A DNA stretch of 64,000 nucleotides from Thalassotalea euphylliae (GTDB lineage: Bacteria > Pseudomonadota > Gammaproteobacteria > Enterobacterales > Alteromonadaceae): contig NZ_QUOU01000001.1 in NCBI RefSeq assembly GCF_003390335.1, positions 4,464,001 to 4,528,000 of the forward strand. The letters are read 5' to 3'. The notes under the pieces are model-generated. The model was given only the letters and a program-made list of their open reading frames with translations, did no database searches and was not told the DNA's origin. Of the stretch, positions 1 to 8,510 are shown piece after piece (the stretch's first letter is position 1; every line of letters begins with the position of its first letter). The translations under genes were made by a program, and so were the position numbers.

Positions 1-992
1 GCGTCAAACAAGCCTTCTTTGTCTTCCTGCATGTCTTTGTTGTAGGCCAGTGCCAAAGCTTTCATTGTCGTTAACATGCCCGTTAATGAGCCGAAAACGC
101 GCCCTGCTTTACCGCGAATAAGCTCGCAAGCATCCGGGTTTTTCTTTTGCGGCATCAGGCTGGAGCCCGAGCTCACCAAGTCTGACATTTCAACGAAGCC
201 AGCTTCACCTGAGTTATAGAAAATCAAATCTTCAGCGAAACGCGAGAGGTGCATCATGCTGATGCTGGCAGAAGACAGCAGCTCAATCACATGGTCGCGA
301 TCAGAAACCGCATCTAAGCTGTTCAAGGTTGCCGCGCGGAAACCTAAATTTTGCGCCAGCTTATCGCGATCAATCGGGTAGGCAGTACCTGCCAGTGCGC
401 CTGAGCCTAACGGCGAAACATCTAAACGATAGAGTGAGTCTTTTAATCGGCCAATATCGCGGTCGAACATTTCCACATAAGCCAAACACCAGTGACCAAA
501 AGTCACCGGTTGAGCGCGCTGCAAGTGGGTGTAACCTGGCAATACCGTATTTGATTCGCGCTCGGCGAGGTTCATTAACGCTTGCTGTAAATTGACTAAA
601 GCGATGAGTAACTCGCCTCCCGTTTCTTTACACCAAAGCTTGAGGTCAGTCGCCACTTGGTCGTTACGGCTGCGGCCAGTGTGCAGCTTTTTCCCTAAAT
701 CACCGGTTTTTTCAATCAGCTGAATTTCCACCCAACTGTGAATATCTTCCGCATCAGAAAGCAGGATCTGTTTCGGATTTTCTTCCACCGATGCTTTCAG
801 CTCAAGCAGCGCTGACTCAAGCTGTGTTACTTCGTCATCAGACAACACACCGACTTGATTGAGCGCCCCAGCCCAAGCAATCGAGCCAACAATATCTTGT
901 ACCGCCATGCGGTAATCAACCGGCAATGAGTCGTTAAATTTTTTAAATTGTACGCTCGCCTTTTCTTTAAACCGGCCGCCCCACAATGCCAT
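1..992 (-). CDS. argH: argininosuccinate lyase (partial, C-terminus beyond window)
   Basis: Last step of arginine synthesis: splits argininosuccinate into arginine and fumarate, in the cytosol. Reading the minus strand from the ATG at 992 gives MALWGGRF, the usual ArgH start, and about 330 codons stay open to the window edge. The fumarase/ASL superfamily signature GSSLMPQKKNP is encoded near 125-175, and the HTGRSRNDQ motif is further upstream. A full ArgH is about 460 aa, so about 130 residues lie outside. In some marine relatives argH continues into an argA-like acetyltransferase domain; whether it does here cannot be seen. It follows argG by 55 bp and is the last visible gene of argCBFGH. 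Confidence 0.95.
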   Translation of the reverse strand, partial: MALWGGRFKEKASVQFKKFNDSLPVDYRMAVQDIVGSIAWAGALNQVGVLSDDEVTQLESALLELKASVEENPKQILLSDAEDIHSWVEIQLIEKTGDLGKKLHTGRSRNDQVATDLKLWCKETGGELLIALVNLQQALMNLAERESNTVLPGYTHLQRAQPVTFGHWCLAYVEMFDRDIGRLKDSLYRLDVSPLGSGALAGTAYPIDRDKLAQNLGFRAATLNSLDAVSDRDHVIELLSSASISMMHLSRFAEDLIFYNSGEAGFVEMSDLVSSGSSLMPQKKNPDACELIRGKAGRVFGSLTGMLTTMKALALAYNKDMQEDKEGLFD

Positions 993-1047
993 AGTCTTTC
1001 TCCTAACCTTATCTTTAACTGTCGCTGATGCTTATGCTTACTTATGC

Positions 1048-2274
1048 TTACTTATCTTTTTGATTCATTGCCGTAATTCTGCTCGATAAGCTGAACAAGC
1101 GAATAAAGCCTTCAGCGTGCTGTTGGTCGTAAACCTCGTCAGCGCCGAAAGTCGCAAATTCTTCTGAGTATAAGCTGTTCGGCGAACGGCGTTGAGTCAC
1201 TGTGGCAGTGCCTTTGTAAAGTTTCACCACCACGTCACCTGTCACTTTTTCAGACAATGAGGCAGCAGCAGCCAACTGTGCTTTTGCCAGCGGTGTAAAC
1301 CAGCGACCATCGTAAATCACATGGGAAAACTCAAGGCCAATAGACTCTCTAAATTTCAGTGATTCTTTGTCGAGAATCAGGGTTTCTAAGCCTTTGTAGG
1401 CAGCCATTAAGACCGTACCACCCGGTGTTTCGTAACAGCCGCGCGACTTCATGCCAACCAAACGGTTTTCAACGATATCAATACGACCAACGCCATGTGC
1501 CGCCGCTTTGTCATTTAGGTAAACCAGTGCTTCATACGCTGAAAGGGCTTTGCCATCAACCGCGATAAGTTCACCTTGGTCAAAGCTTAATTGTACGGTT
1601 TCTGGTGTATCCGGCGCGTCCATTGGATCTACCGTCATGGTCCACACTTCTTTAGACGGCTCACACCAAGGATCTTCTAATTCACCCCCTTCGTGTGAGA
1701 TATGCCACGCATTGGCATCACGGCTGTAGATTTTAGTCAGCGATGCCGAGCATGGAATATCGCGCTCATCCAAGTAATTCAGCAGATCTTCACGCGAGAC
1801 CATATCCCACTCGCGCCATGGCGCAATCACGGTTAATTCTGGCGCAAGCGCAGCAAAACAAGACTCAAAACGCACTTGGTCGTTACCTTTACCAGTACAA
1901 CCGTGACAGACCGCATCCGCCCCCACTTTTAACGCAACTTCAACGTGAGCTTTGGCAATCACTGGGCGTGCCATCGACGTCCCCAACAAGTACTGGCCTT
2001 CGTAGACAGAGCCGGTTTTTAGAATGGGGTAAATGTAATCTTTGACAAACTCTTCTTTTAAATCAACCACATGACATTCAGAAGCGCCTGAGGCAATCGC
2101 CTTTTCTTTGATCCCATCCAGCTCTTCATCCCCTTGACCGACATCGGCACAAAAGGCGACCACTTCACAGCCATCGTAGTTTTCTTTTAACCACGGAATG
2201 ATCGCCGATGTATCTAAGCCGCCAGAGTATGCTAATACCACTTTTTTGATTTGTTTTTTCTTTGCTAATGCCAT
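1048..2274 (-). CDS. argG: argininosuccinate synthase
   Basis: Joins citrulline and aspartate with ATP to make argininosuccinate. The 408-aa protein has the ATP-binding SGGLDTS loop near residue 17, the GCTGKGNDQVRFE segment near residue 125 and the usual family length. It sits between argF (92 bp upstream) and argH (55 bp downstream) on the same strand, so one transcript is likely. The argF-argG gap carries several degenerate copies of TTAATCTGTGCT but no clear ARG box. Confidence 0.97.
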   Translation of the reverse strand: MALAKKKQIKKVVLAYSGGLDTSAIIPWLKENYDGCEVVAFCADVGQGDEELDGIKEKAIASGASECHVVDLKEEFVKDYIYPILKTGSVYEGQYLLGTSMARPVIAKAHVEVALKVGADAVCHGCTGKGNDQVRFESCFAALAPELTVIAPWREWDMVSREDLLNYLDERDIPCSASLTKIYSRDANAWHISHEGGELEDPWCEPSKEVWTMTVDPMDAPDTPETVQLSFDQGELIAVDGKALSAYEALVYLNDKAAAHGVGRIDIVENRLVGMKSRGCYETPGGTVLMAAYKGLETLILDKESLKFRESIGLEFSHVIYDGRWFTPLAKAQLAAAASLSEKVTGDVVVKLYKGTATVTQRRSPNSLYSEEFATFGADEVYDQQHAEGFIRLFSLSSRITAMNQKDK

Positions 2275-2366
2275 TGTGCTTACCTAATAATTCTTTGTTA
2301 ATCTGTGCTTACGTAATCTGTATTTGTTTAATCTGTGCTAATTCTGTTCGTTGCTTGCCGTTTTCA

Positions 2367-3287
2367 TTAACGACTGGCAAAGATACTGACGAAAACCGCC
2401 ATCTGCGCCCACATGCGGTTCTCAGCTTGTGGAAAAACCACCGAGTACTTCTCATCATCAAACAGCGCTGTGGTTATTTCATGCTCTAAGTGCGCTGGCT
2501 GACAGTGCATAACTTTCGTTGCCCCTGTGGTTTCCATCATGGCGTGATTGACCTGAAACGGCATAAACTGCGCTTCAATATCGGCAAACTTAGTGTCGTC
2601 GCCCATGGAAACCCATGTATCAGTATAGATAACATCTTGCGCGCCAATGGCTGATGCATCACTGGTTAATACCAGCTTGCTACCAGATTGCGCCGCCAGT
2701 GCTTGAGCTTTGGCAACCATTTCAGGTGCTGGGCCATAGCCCTCTGGGCAGGCAAGGGTGAAGTCAACGCCTAAAATTGCTGCCACTAACATCAATGAGT
2801 TAGAGACATTATTACCGTCACCGACATAAGCGACTTTGACCTCAGTCAAGTCATCAAACTGCTCTGCCAGAGTGACAAAATCTGCCAATGCCTGACACGG
2901 GTGATATAAATCACACAGCGCGTTAATCACAGGCACACTGGCATGGGTTGCCAAGCCAGTAATAGACTCATGTGAAAATACCCGAGCGACGATGGCATCA
3001 GCGTAACATGAGAGGTTTTTCGCGTAGTCGCTGACTCGCTCACGCTCGCCCAACTTACCATTTTGTTGACCAAGATAAAGGGCATGACCGCCTAATTTCG
3101 CGATACCAATATCAAAGCTGACGTGCGTGCGCAGTGACGGCTTTTCAAAGATCATCGCCACCGATTTACCCGCCAATACTTGGCTGTAATCGGCAGGGTT
3201 TTGTTTGATAGTTTTGGCGAGGTTGATCAGGTCTAAAATTTGCGACTTGCTTTGTGAGTCGTCCGCTAAAAACTGTGAAATTGTCAT
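2367..3287 (-). CDS. argF: ornithine carbamoyltransferase
   Basis: Makes citrulline from ornithine and carbamoyl phosphate. The 306-aa protein carries the carbamoyl-phosphate motif as EKPSLRTHVSFD (about residues 49-60), the DTWVSMG ornithine-loop motif (about 224-230), and HCQPAH in place of the textbook HCLPA. The Q variant, as I recall, also occurs in ArgF of related marine gammaproteobacteria, so I do not read it as a change of substrate; an acetylornithine carbamoyltransferase is the less likely alternative. It is the third gene of argCBFGH, 120 bp after argB. Confidence 0.93.
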   Translation of the reverse strand: MTISQFLADDSQSKSQILDLINLAKTIKQNPADYSQVLAGKSVAMIFEKPSLRTHVSFDIGIAKLGGHALYLGQQNGKLGERERVSDYAKNLSCYADAIVARVFSHESITGLATHASVPVINALCDLYHPCQALADFVTLAEQFDDLTEVKVAYVGDGNNVSNSLMLVAAILGVDFTLACPEGYGPAPEMVAKAQALAAQSGSKLVLTSDASAIGAQDVIYTDTWVSMGDDTKFADIEAQFMPFQVNHAMMETTGATKVMHCQPAHLEHEITTALFDDEKYSVVFPQAENRMWAQMAVFVSIFASR

Positions 3288-3407
3288 GGTAAAGTCCTAA
3301 CATGGCACTTAATCAAAGCGCCCTGAAAATGTATCAAATATGCTTGTCTAGAGGTTGTTGCCCTGTTGCTAGCTTAGTCAGTCATTGCTATTCAGCATTA
3401 CTGGGAG

Positions 3408-4208
3408 CTATGCGGCGTTACTCGGAATAATGCGGGTGCCAATATCAGCGCCTGAAAGCAGCGATAGAATCTGCTCTGGTGCTTGCCAGCTGGCCACCGC
3501 GATACTTCGTCGCAGTTGATTGGCGGCGTAGAAAGCGGCGTTAACTTTAGCGGTCATACCGCCAGAGATAACGCCTGCGTCGATTAACTCTGAGGCGTGT
3601 TGTTCGGTGAGATCAGCCAAATAGCGACCAGTGTCATCCATCACACCGTTTACATCGGTGAGCAACAGCAATTGAGCATTGAGTAACTGGCAAATCACCA
3701 CGGCGGCATCGTCTGCATTCACGTTTACCAAGGCACCGGCTTGCTGCTCATTTGCTGTCAGCATACCGATTGAAGAAACCACGGGCAGAAAATCAGCTTT
3801 CAGTAAACTGTCCAGTAATTTGCTGTGTTGTGCTTTGGGAATACCAACAGCACCAAGGTCATTTGGATTTAACGTACAACTGACCATATTGCCATCAGCG
3901 AGCGATAGCCCCACAGCATTCAGCCCTACTTGGCTTGCGGTGGCGACAATTTGTTTGTTAACACTGCCCGCCAAAGCGCCACTGATAATCGGCATTTGCT
4001 CGTGTGGGGTAACGCGTAAACCATTTTTCTTTTCGCTCGAAAAACCTGCTTGTGCAAGCATCTCATCAACCACACAACCACCGCCATGCACTAACACGAC
4101 TGGGGTATTTTCGGTTTGTTGTAATTTGGCAATAACCGACAATAGCTGATGAAGTGCGTCGGCTTTCTCTAAAATGGCACCGCCAATTTTGATGACAAGA
4201 GGTTTCAT
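3408..4208 (-). CDS. argB: acetylglutamate kinase
   Basis: Phosphorylates N-acetylglutamate, the second step of the pathway. The 266-aa amino acid kinase has KIGGAILE at the N-terminus, VVLVHGGG near residues 37-44 and a conserved NVNADDAA segment near 162-169. The length fits the short gammaproteobacterial ArgB. It begins 3 bp after the argC stop, so translation is probably coupled. Confidence 0.95.
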   Translation of the reverse strand: MKPLVIKIGGAILEKADALHQLLSVIAKLQQTENTPVVLVHGGGCVVDEMLAQAGFSSEKKNGLRVTPHEQMPIISGALAGSVNKQIVATASQVGLNAVGLSLADGNMVSCTLNPNDLGAVGIPKAQHSKLLDSLLKADFLPVVSSIGMLTANEQQAGALVNVNADDAAVVICQLLNAQLLLLTDVNGVMDDTGRYLADLTEQHASELIDAGVISGGMTAKVNAAFYAANQLRRSIAVASWQAPEQILSLLSGADIGTRIIPSNAA

Positions 4209-4211
4209 GCG

Positions 4212-5249
4212 TTAACTCCGAGCAGCACTGCTTTGCTGCGCAATTAGCGAATAGGCAAGAGGTAGATTAAGTTTAGCATTCAGGCATTGCACTGCTTGTG
4301 AAGCCGCACCTTTGAGCAGGTTATCAATCGCCGTGGTTACCACTAGCACTTGCTTGCTCTCGTCATATTGCCAATAAATATCAGCAAACGGCGTGTGTGC
4401 CACATCGTCAATTTGCGGACATTGCGGTTTAATCCGTACCAGCGGTTGGTCTTGATAAGCGCAGGTAAACGCTTGATCAACCATATTGCTGGTGACATCG
4501 GCTTTGAGTGATAACGTCACCGTTGCGAGCAAACCACGCTTAAACGGCGCGAGGTGTGGATTAAAAATGACTTGCGCGCCAGCTTCTTGGCTAATTTCCG
4601 GTTGGTGGCGATGTTTAAGAATATTGTACGGGCGTAAACTCACTTCATTGAAGCTAGTCGCTAACGAGCCATTGCGACCAGCACCGCTAACGCCACTAAT
4701 GCCGTTAACCACAATTAAACTGTTTTCAAGATGCAAATTCTGGCTGACCACAGGCTTGAGCGACAGTAAGCTGGCCGTTGGGTAACAGCCCGGCACCGCA
4801 ACTAGTGCCGCGTCAGCAAAATCACTTGGTAGCCATTCCGCTAAGCCGTATTGAGCTTGCGCCAGTGCGTCTGTATTGGCATGTGAAAAACCATAGTAAG
4901 TTGGGTAATCTTCGGGTGCCTTGAGGCGAAAGCCGCCAGACAAGTCAAACACCTGAACGCCCTTATCAATGAAGGCTTGCGCCCAATCAGCACTAAACTC
5001 GTGCGGTGTCGCAAAAAAGACCGCATCTAGCTCGTCAACAGCAGTATTGAACCATTGCTCGGAAAAAGCCTGGAGGGGTACATCACAGATCCCCAGCCAG
5101 CGAGCATGTAACTCTGAAAATAATGATCCATTGGAAGTACTGTTTTCCGATACCACTAAATGCGAGATCGAAACTTTGTCATGTTGAAGCAATAAACCAA
5201 CAAGCTCAGCTCCAACGTATCCACTTGCGCCAATAACCGCGACTTTCAT
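4212..5249 (-). CDS. argC: N-acetyl-gamma-glutamyl-phosphate reductase
   Basis: NADPH-dependent reduction of acetylglutamyl phosphate to the semialdehyde. The start chosen is the ATG at 5249 (MKVAVIGASGYVGAEL), because this puts the Rossmann GASGYVG loop at residues 7-13 as in the family. An upstream in-frame ATG at 5270 would add seven residues and lie inside the candidate ARG box. The catalytic VPGCYPTA motif is present mid-protein. First gene of argCBFGH, divergent from argE. Confidence 0.95.
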   Translation of the reverse strand: MKVAVIGASGYVGAELVGLLLQHDKVSISHLVVSENSTSNGSLFSELHARWLGICDVPLQAFSEQWFNTAVDELDAVFFATPHEFSADWAQAFIDKGVQVFDLSGGFRLKAPEDYPTYYGFSHANTDALAQAQYGLAEWLPSDFADAALVAVPGCYPTASLLSLKPVVSQNLHLENSLIVVNGISGVSGAGRNGSLATSFNEVSLRPYNILKHRHQPEISQEAGAQVIFNPHLAPFKRGLLATVTLSLKADVTSNMVDQAFTCAYQDQPLVRIKPQCPQIDDVAHTPFADIYWQYDESKQVLVVTTAIDNLLKGAASQAVQCLNAKLNLPLAYSLIAQQSSAARS

Positions 5250-5263
5250 ATCAAAACACCAAA

Positions 5264-5281
5264 ATTGCAATTGTATTCAAT
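5264..5281. promoter_or_regulatory. candidate ArgR operator (ARG box) before argC
   Basis: ATTGCAATTGTATTCAAT matches the enterobacterial ARG box ANTGAATWWWWATTCANT with three mismatches; the right half ATTCA is perfect. It lies 15-32 bp upstream of the argC ATG, a position suited to repression. Half-site-like TGAAT words also occur near 5415 and 5442, with weak right halves. The motif is seen; ArgR binding is inferred. Confidence 0.6.
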
Positions 5282-5514
5282 TAAACCAATAAAAAACTAA
5301 ACGTAAACCAGTACCAAAAACAAGACTTCGTTGCCTTTACTCCCCTATCGAGTACTGAACGATAAGGCGGGACACTCAAACTTATAACATCAACCAAGCA
5401 GCAAACTATAGTTGAATATATAAAGCATTATCGTCGTCGCATTGAATACATGCTGATATTTCCGTAGCCTTCTTAAATTAGGTTATTTACACTGTGGTGA
5501 GAAAAGTAACATTG

Positions 5515-5532
5515 CATGAATTTTTATGCAAC
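5515..5532. promoter_or_regulatory. candidate ArgR operator (ARG box) before argE
   Basis: CATGAATTTTTATGCAAC contains the core TGAATTTTTATGCA, which is TGAAT-WWWW-ATTCA with one mismatch in the core. It ends 19 bp before the argE ATG at 5552 and overlaps the spurious upstream ATG at 5516. Together with the box before argC it suggests that ArgR controls both arms of the divergent arg cluster. Confidence 0.6.
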
Positions 5533-5551
5533 TAATCAACATAAATATTTT

Positions 5552-6709
5552 ATGAATAAATTATTACCCAATTTTGAGTCTGCACTCACACAGTTGATCG
5601 CTAGCCCGTCAATCAGCTCTAATTTAGCTGAATGGGATCACGGCAATCGCGAGGTGATTGATTTACTGGCAAGCTGGTTCGAAACACTCGGCTTCTCGAT
5701 AACAATTCAGCCAGTGCCGAATACCCGAAACAAATTTAATATGCTCGCTCAGCTGGGAACCGGTGAAGGCGGTTTGTTACTGGCGGGACACTCTGACACT
5801 GTGCCATTTGATGACAATCGCTGGCAAAGTGATCCGCTTAACGTCACCAAGCAAGATGATAAATTTTTTGGGCTAGGTACTTGCGATATGAAAGGTTTCT
5901 TCGCCTTTATTTTGCAAGTGGCTCGCCAAGTGGATGCTAAACAACTTAAAAAGCCCCTGTATGTATTAGCAACCGCTGATGAAGAAACCACCATGGCTGG
6001 CGCTCGCTTTTTCGCAGAGCAACAATTAATAAAGCCTGATGTCGCGATTATTGGCGAGCCAACAGAGTTGGTGCCCGTGGTTATGCACAAAGGTCATATG
6101 TCGCATCGCATTTCGGTAGCAGGGCAATCCGGTCACTCAAGTAAGCCCGCCCTTGGTGTGAATGCGATAGAGATTATTCACCAAATTATTGGCCAATTAT
6201 TGGCGTTGAAGCAAGACTTGTGCAGCAAGTACCAAAATCAGGCATTTGACGTCCCTGAGCCAACCTTAAATTTGGGCGCCATCAGCGGGGGGGATAACGC
6301 CAATCGCATTTGTGGTCACTGTAATCTAGACATCGATATGCGCGCTCTACCCGGCCTTAAAGATGAAGAATTAGTGCATTGGTTAAGTGAAGCGTTAAAG
6401 CCCATTGCTGAACAATACCCAGGCCGTATCACGATGGAAGAGCTGCACCCGCCTTGCCCAAGTTTCGGCCAAGCAGATAGCCATGGTTTATTGACTGTTG
6501 CCGAAGAAATTTCTGGTCATCAATGCTGTGCGGTTAATTATTGTACCGAAGCCCCTTATATTCAATCACTTGGGTGCGACACTATCGTGCTTGGTCCCGG
6601 TTCGATTAATCAAGCGCATCAGCCGGATGAATTCTTGGCCTATGATCAAATTGACGAGACCTTGCGCGTGCTTACCGCTATGATTCAGCGCTACTGTATG
6701 CAGGACTAA
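5552..6709 (+). CDS. argE: acetylornithine deacetylase
   Basis: M20-family zinc hydrolase releasing ornithine and acetate from N-acetylornithine. The ATG at 5552 gives MNKLLPNFESALTQLIASPS, aligned with the usual ArgE N-terminus; the in-frame ATG at 5516 adds 12 residues that coincide with the ARG box. Metal-site motifs: GHSDTVPFD (about residues 78-86), GTCDMKG (about 109-115) and the catalytic ADEETT (about 140-145). 385 aa, normal length. Transcribed away from argC, as in Moritella, Vibrio and Shewanella. Its presence implies the linear (ArgE) arginine pathway. Confidence 0.95.
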   Translation: MNKLLPNFESALTQLIASPSISSNLAEWDHGNREVIDLLASWFETLGFSITIQPVPNTRNKFNMLAQLGTGEGGLLLAGHSDTVPFDDNRWQSDPLNVTKQDDKFFGLGTCDMKGFFAFILQVARQVDAKQLKKPLYVLATADEETTMAGARFFAEQQLIKPDVAIIGEPTELVPVVMHKGHMSHRISVAGQSGHSSKPALGVNAIEIIHQIIGQLLALKQDLCSKYQNQAFDVPEPTLNLGAISGGDNANRICGHCNLDIDMRALPGLKDEELVHWLSEALKPIAEQYPGRITMEELHPPCPSFGQADSHGLLTVAEEISGHQCCAVNYCTEAPYIQSLGCDTIVLGPGSINQAHQPDEFLAYDQIDETLRVLTAMIQRYCMQD

Positions 6710-6784
6710 TCGCTTGGGGATTAGCTCAAACCGTATCGGAGTCAGTAGCGGTTCGACGCTACTGAGTCAGTCAACGGTGCTAGC

Positions 6785-6822
6785 CAACTATGTTTAAACA
6801 ACTATGTTTAAACAACTATGTT
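6785..6822. repeat. 14-bp tandem repeat, about 2.7 copies
   Basis: CAACTATGTTTAAA occurs at 6785-6798 and 6799-6812, followed by a partial copy CAACTATGTT from 6813. It lies in the convergent gap between argE and the gene at 6829. A hairpin with 8-bp arms CAGTAGCG/CGCTACTG (6743-6764) lies just before it and lacks a T-tract. Confidence 0.85.
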
Positions 6823-6828
6823 AGCCAA

Positions 6829-8292
6829 TTAAGAAGGCTTGTTCCAAAGCTTCTGGTTGGTGCGAATTGAAAAGAACTCCATAGGGTGCCAGCAGCGCGG
6901 GATCAAATCGAGCTCAGCTCGCTCTTGATAGTTTGACACCAGATTTTCCAAAATTTCTTGTAGACGCGCTCGGCTAATATTGGCTAGGCGCTTTGCTGAC
7001 TCAGCGAAATAAAGATTTTCACTTTTTCTCACCACTAAATCGGCACCATAACCAATGAACGTAAGCTGGCGCGAGGCAATTCTGCACACCGGCTCTTCTG
7101 GGTTGTCAGGATATAGGTGATTAACTATGGCATATTCATAGCGATCGAGGGAATTGCCCGCATCATCGACAGCTAAGTAAGTGACACCGAAGCCCTGCGG
7201 AAACATGCCTGTAATTTTGTATAAGCTGTCGACGACTTGTTTACTACAAGCGCCGCGCTCTGCGTTTTGATAAAGCGCCTGATAAACTTTTGGAATCAGC
7301 TTGTATTTGTAGTTTGACTTGGTTGAAAGCACGATAGAGCAATAAATTTGCGGCACTTTAATCACGTTGGCTAACCCCTCTTTGGGATTGATTGCCTGCT
7401 TGAGTAAACTTCTGACAAATTTGAGTTTACGTAGCTCTTGCTCTTCGAATAGCACGCGATCTTTTTTTGAGTTACCAAAATATTCACCCGGCCCTAAACC
7501 ATCGACCAAAAACTTAATGGATTCGCGATAGTTGATTTGCAAGAGCTGTTTACGCTCTTCAACGGGTAGCGTGCGATAAGGATCTTGGTCTTGGTCTTCC
7601 CCAAGCAACAGTGCTTGTGCCTCAGGGTGGTAAGTGCCGATATCTTGCACTAACACCGCTTTCATCAAAGGAATTTTCACTTGATCGCGAAACGCCTTGT
7701 AAGCCACTTCGTCCAACGCTTCAAACGCCATGTATTGCGCTGGCGTAATATCCCCCAAGAATTCTTGAATGTAAGCGTCTTTAATCGCCCCATCTAAAAT
7801 CAAACGGTCGAGCAAGCGCAACATAAGCACGGTTTTGTACAATGGTTTGTGTTGCTCATTGGTTTTTGCCACATGACTGCCCTCGGTCGGGCTTAATAAC
7901 TGAATAGTCCCCAGTAGCTGAGCGGATTTTCGATTGGTTTCGTCAAACGTTTCGCCTTCACTGAGATCTAAAATCTCCAAACACAGATTGTCAAAACGTT
8001 CGTGACGCGCAATTCGCGCCGAGCGTTGCTGCTGTTGCAGTTGCGTGCGACCTGTTTCTAGCTCTGCTTGGCGCCGTTCATATCTCGCACTGTGTGGACT
8101 TTCTTGAGATTTAAATACGTTGCTCGCTTCATTATCCAATGCTTGCGTGGCTTGTTCACTCGCCAACTGAGCTTGATAAAACTCAAGCGCACCGTCGAGA
8201 ATCGTATCTTTAAGCGCACTTTCTTTGAACATGCGGTCGAGTAGATTCGTGACCTGCGCCGTTAATATCGATTGATGAGTCTTTTTATTCAT
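6829..8292 (-). CDS. uncharacterised 487-aa cytoplasmic protein, possible degenerate HD-GYP relative
   Basis: I do not recognise a named family. The protein is long, charged and mostly helical, with no signal peptide or membrane segment. The stretch from about residue 335 (KVYQALYQNAERGACSK, then VVDSLYKITGMFPQGFGV) resembles the C-terminal part of HD-GYP-type phosphohydrolases, where a GIYPPGS-like turn precedes a small beta domain. No HD or GYP catalytic motif is visible, so enzymatic activity should not be assumed. Residues 60-110 are rich in Q, E and R and probably form a coiled coil. It stands alone, convergent with argE, and has no clear Shine-Dalgarno before the ATG at 8292. Confidence 0.75.
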   Translation of the reverse strand: MNKKTHQSILTAQVTNLLDRMFKESALKDTILDGALEFYQAQLASEQATQALDNEASNVFKSQESPHSARYERRQAELETGRTQLQQQQRSARIARHERFDNLCLEILDLSEGETFDETNRKSAQLLGTIQLLSPTEGSHVAKTNEQHKPLYKTVLMLRLLDRLILDGAIKDAYIQEFLGDITPAQYMAFEALDEVAYKAFRDQVKIPLMKAVLVQDIGTYHPEAQALLLGEDQDQDPYRTLPVEERKQLLQINYRESIKFLVDGLGPGEYFGNSKKDRVLFEEQELRKLKFVRSLLKQAINPKEGLANVIKVPQIYCSIVLSTKSNYKYKLIPKVYQALYQNAERGACSKQVVDSLYKITGMFPQGFGVTYLAVDDAGNSLDRYEYAIVNHLYPDNPEEPVCRIASRQLTFIGYGADLVVRKSENLYFAESAKRLANISRARLQEILENLVSNYQERAELDLIPRCWHPMEFFSIRTNQKLWNKPS

Positions 8293-8399
8293 GAAAATTG
8301 GATTAACTGGTGAAGCATACTCGTGGAAGTAAAAAAGCGGCTGCTCTGCTAACCATAAGTGAAAAGCCTATGAAACTCAAATACTGACAGCTTAATGTA

Positions 8400-8426
8400 A
8401 AAAGGTTACCAAATTGGTAACCTTTT
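8400..8426 (-). terminator. rho-independent terminator after metF
   Basis: Arms AAAAGGTTACC (8400-8410) and GGTAACCTTTT (8416-8426) with a 5-nt loop. On the minus strand the hairpin runs into a T-stretch. It lies 85 bp downstream of the metF stop and ends the metB-metL-metF unit. Confidence 0.85.
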
Positions 8427-8510
8427 GTAGATTTTAGCGGTTGGCGCAGCTCTAACCGTAACTATTGTTCCTTGCTAAGAGGATTAGCGCGTGGCCAGCC
8501 TAGCTTTCGG

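Noticed and set aside
329..595. Plus-strand open frame of 88 codons
   Set aside because: Lies entirely antisense to argH, which has clear conserved motifs; no ribosome site.
1028..1053. GCTTACTTAT repeated before argG end
   Set aside because: Short, two to three copies, partly inside the argG stop region; no evident function.
2367..3287. HCQP in place of HCLP in ArgF as a sign of a different carbamoyltransferase
   Set aside because: The other substrate motifs are those of ornithine carbamoyltransferase and the gene sits in argCBFGH; I recall the same variant in related bacteria.
6743..6764. Hairpin CAGTAGCG/CGCTACTG as terminator of argE
   Set aside because: No T-tract follows on either strand.
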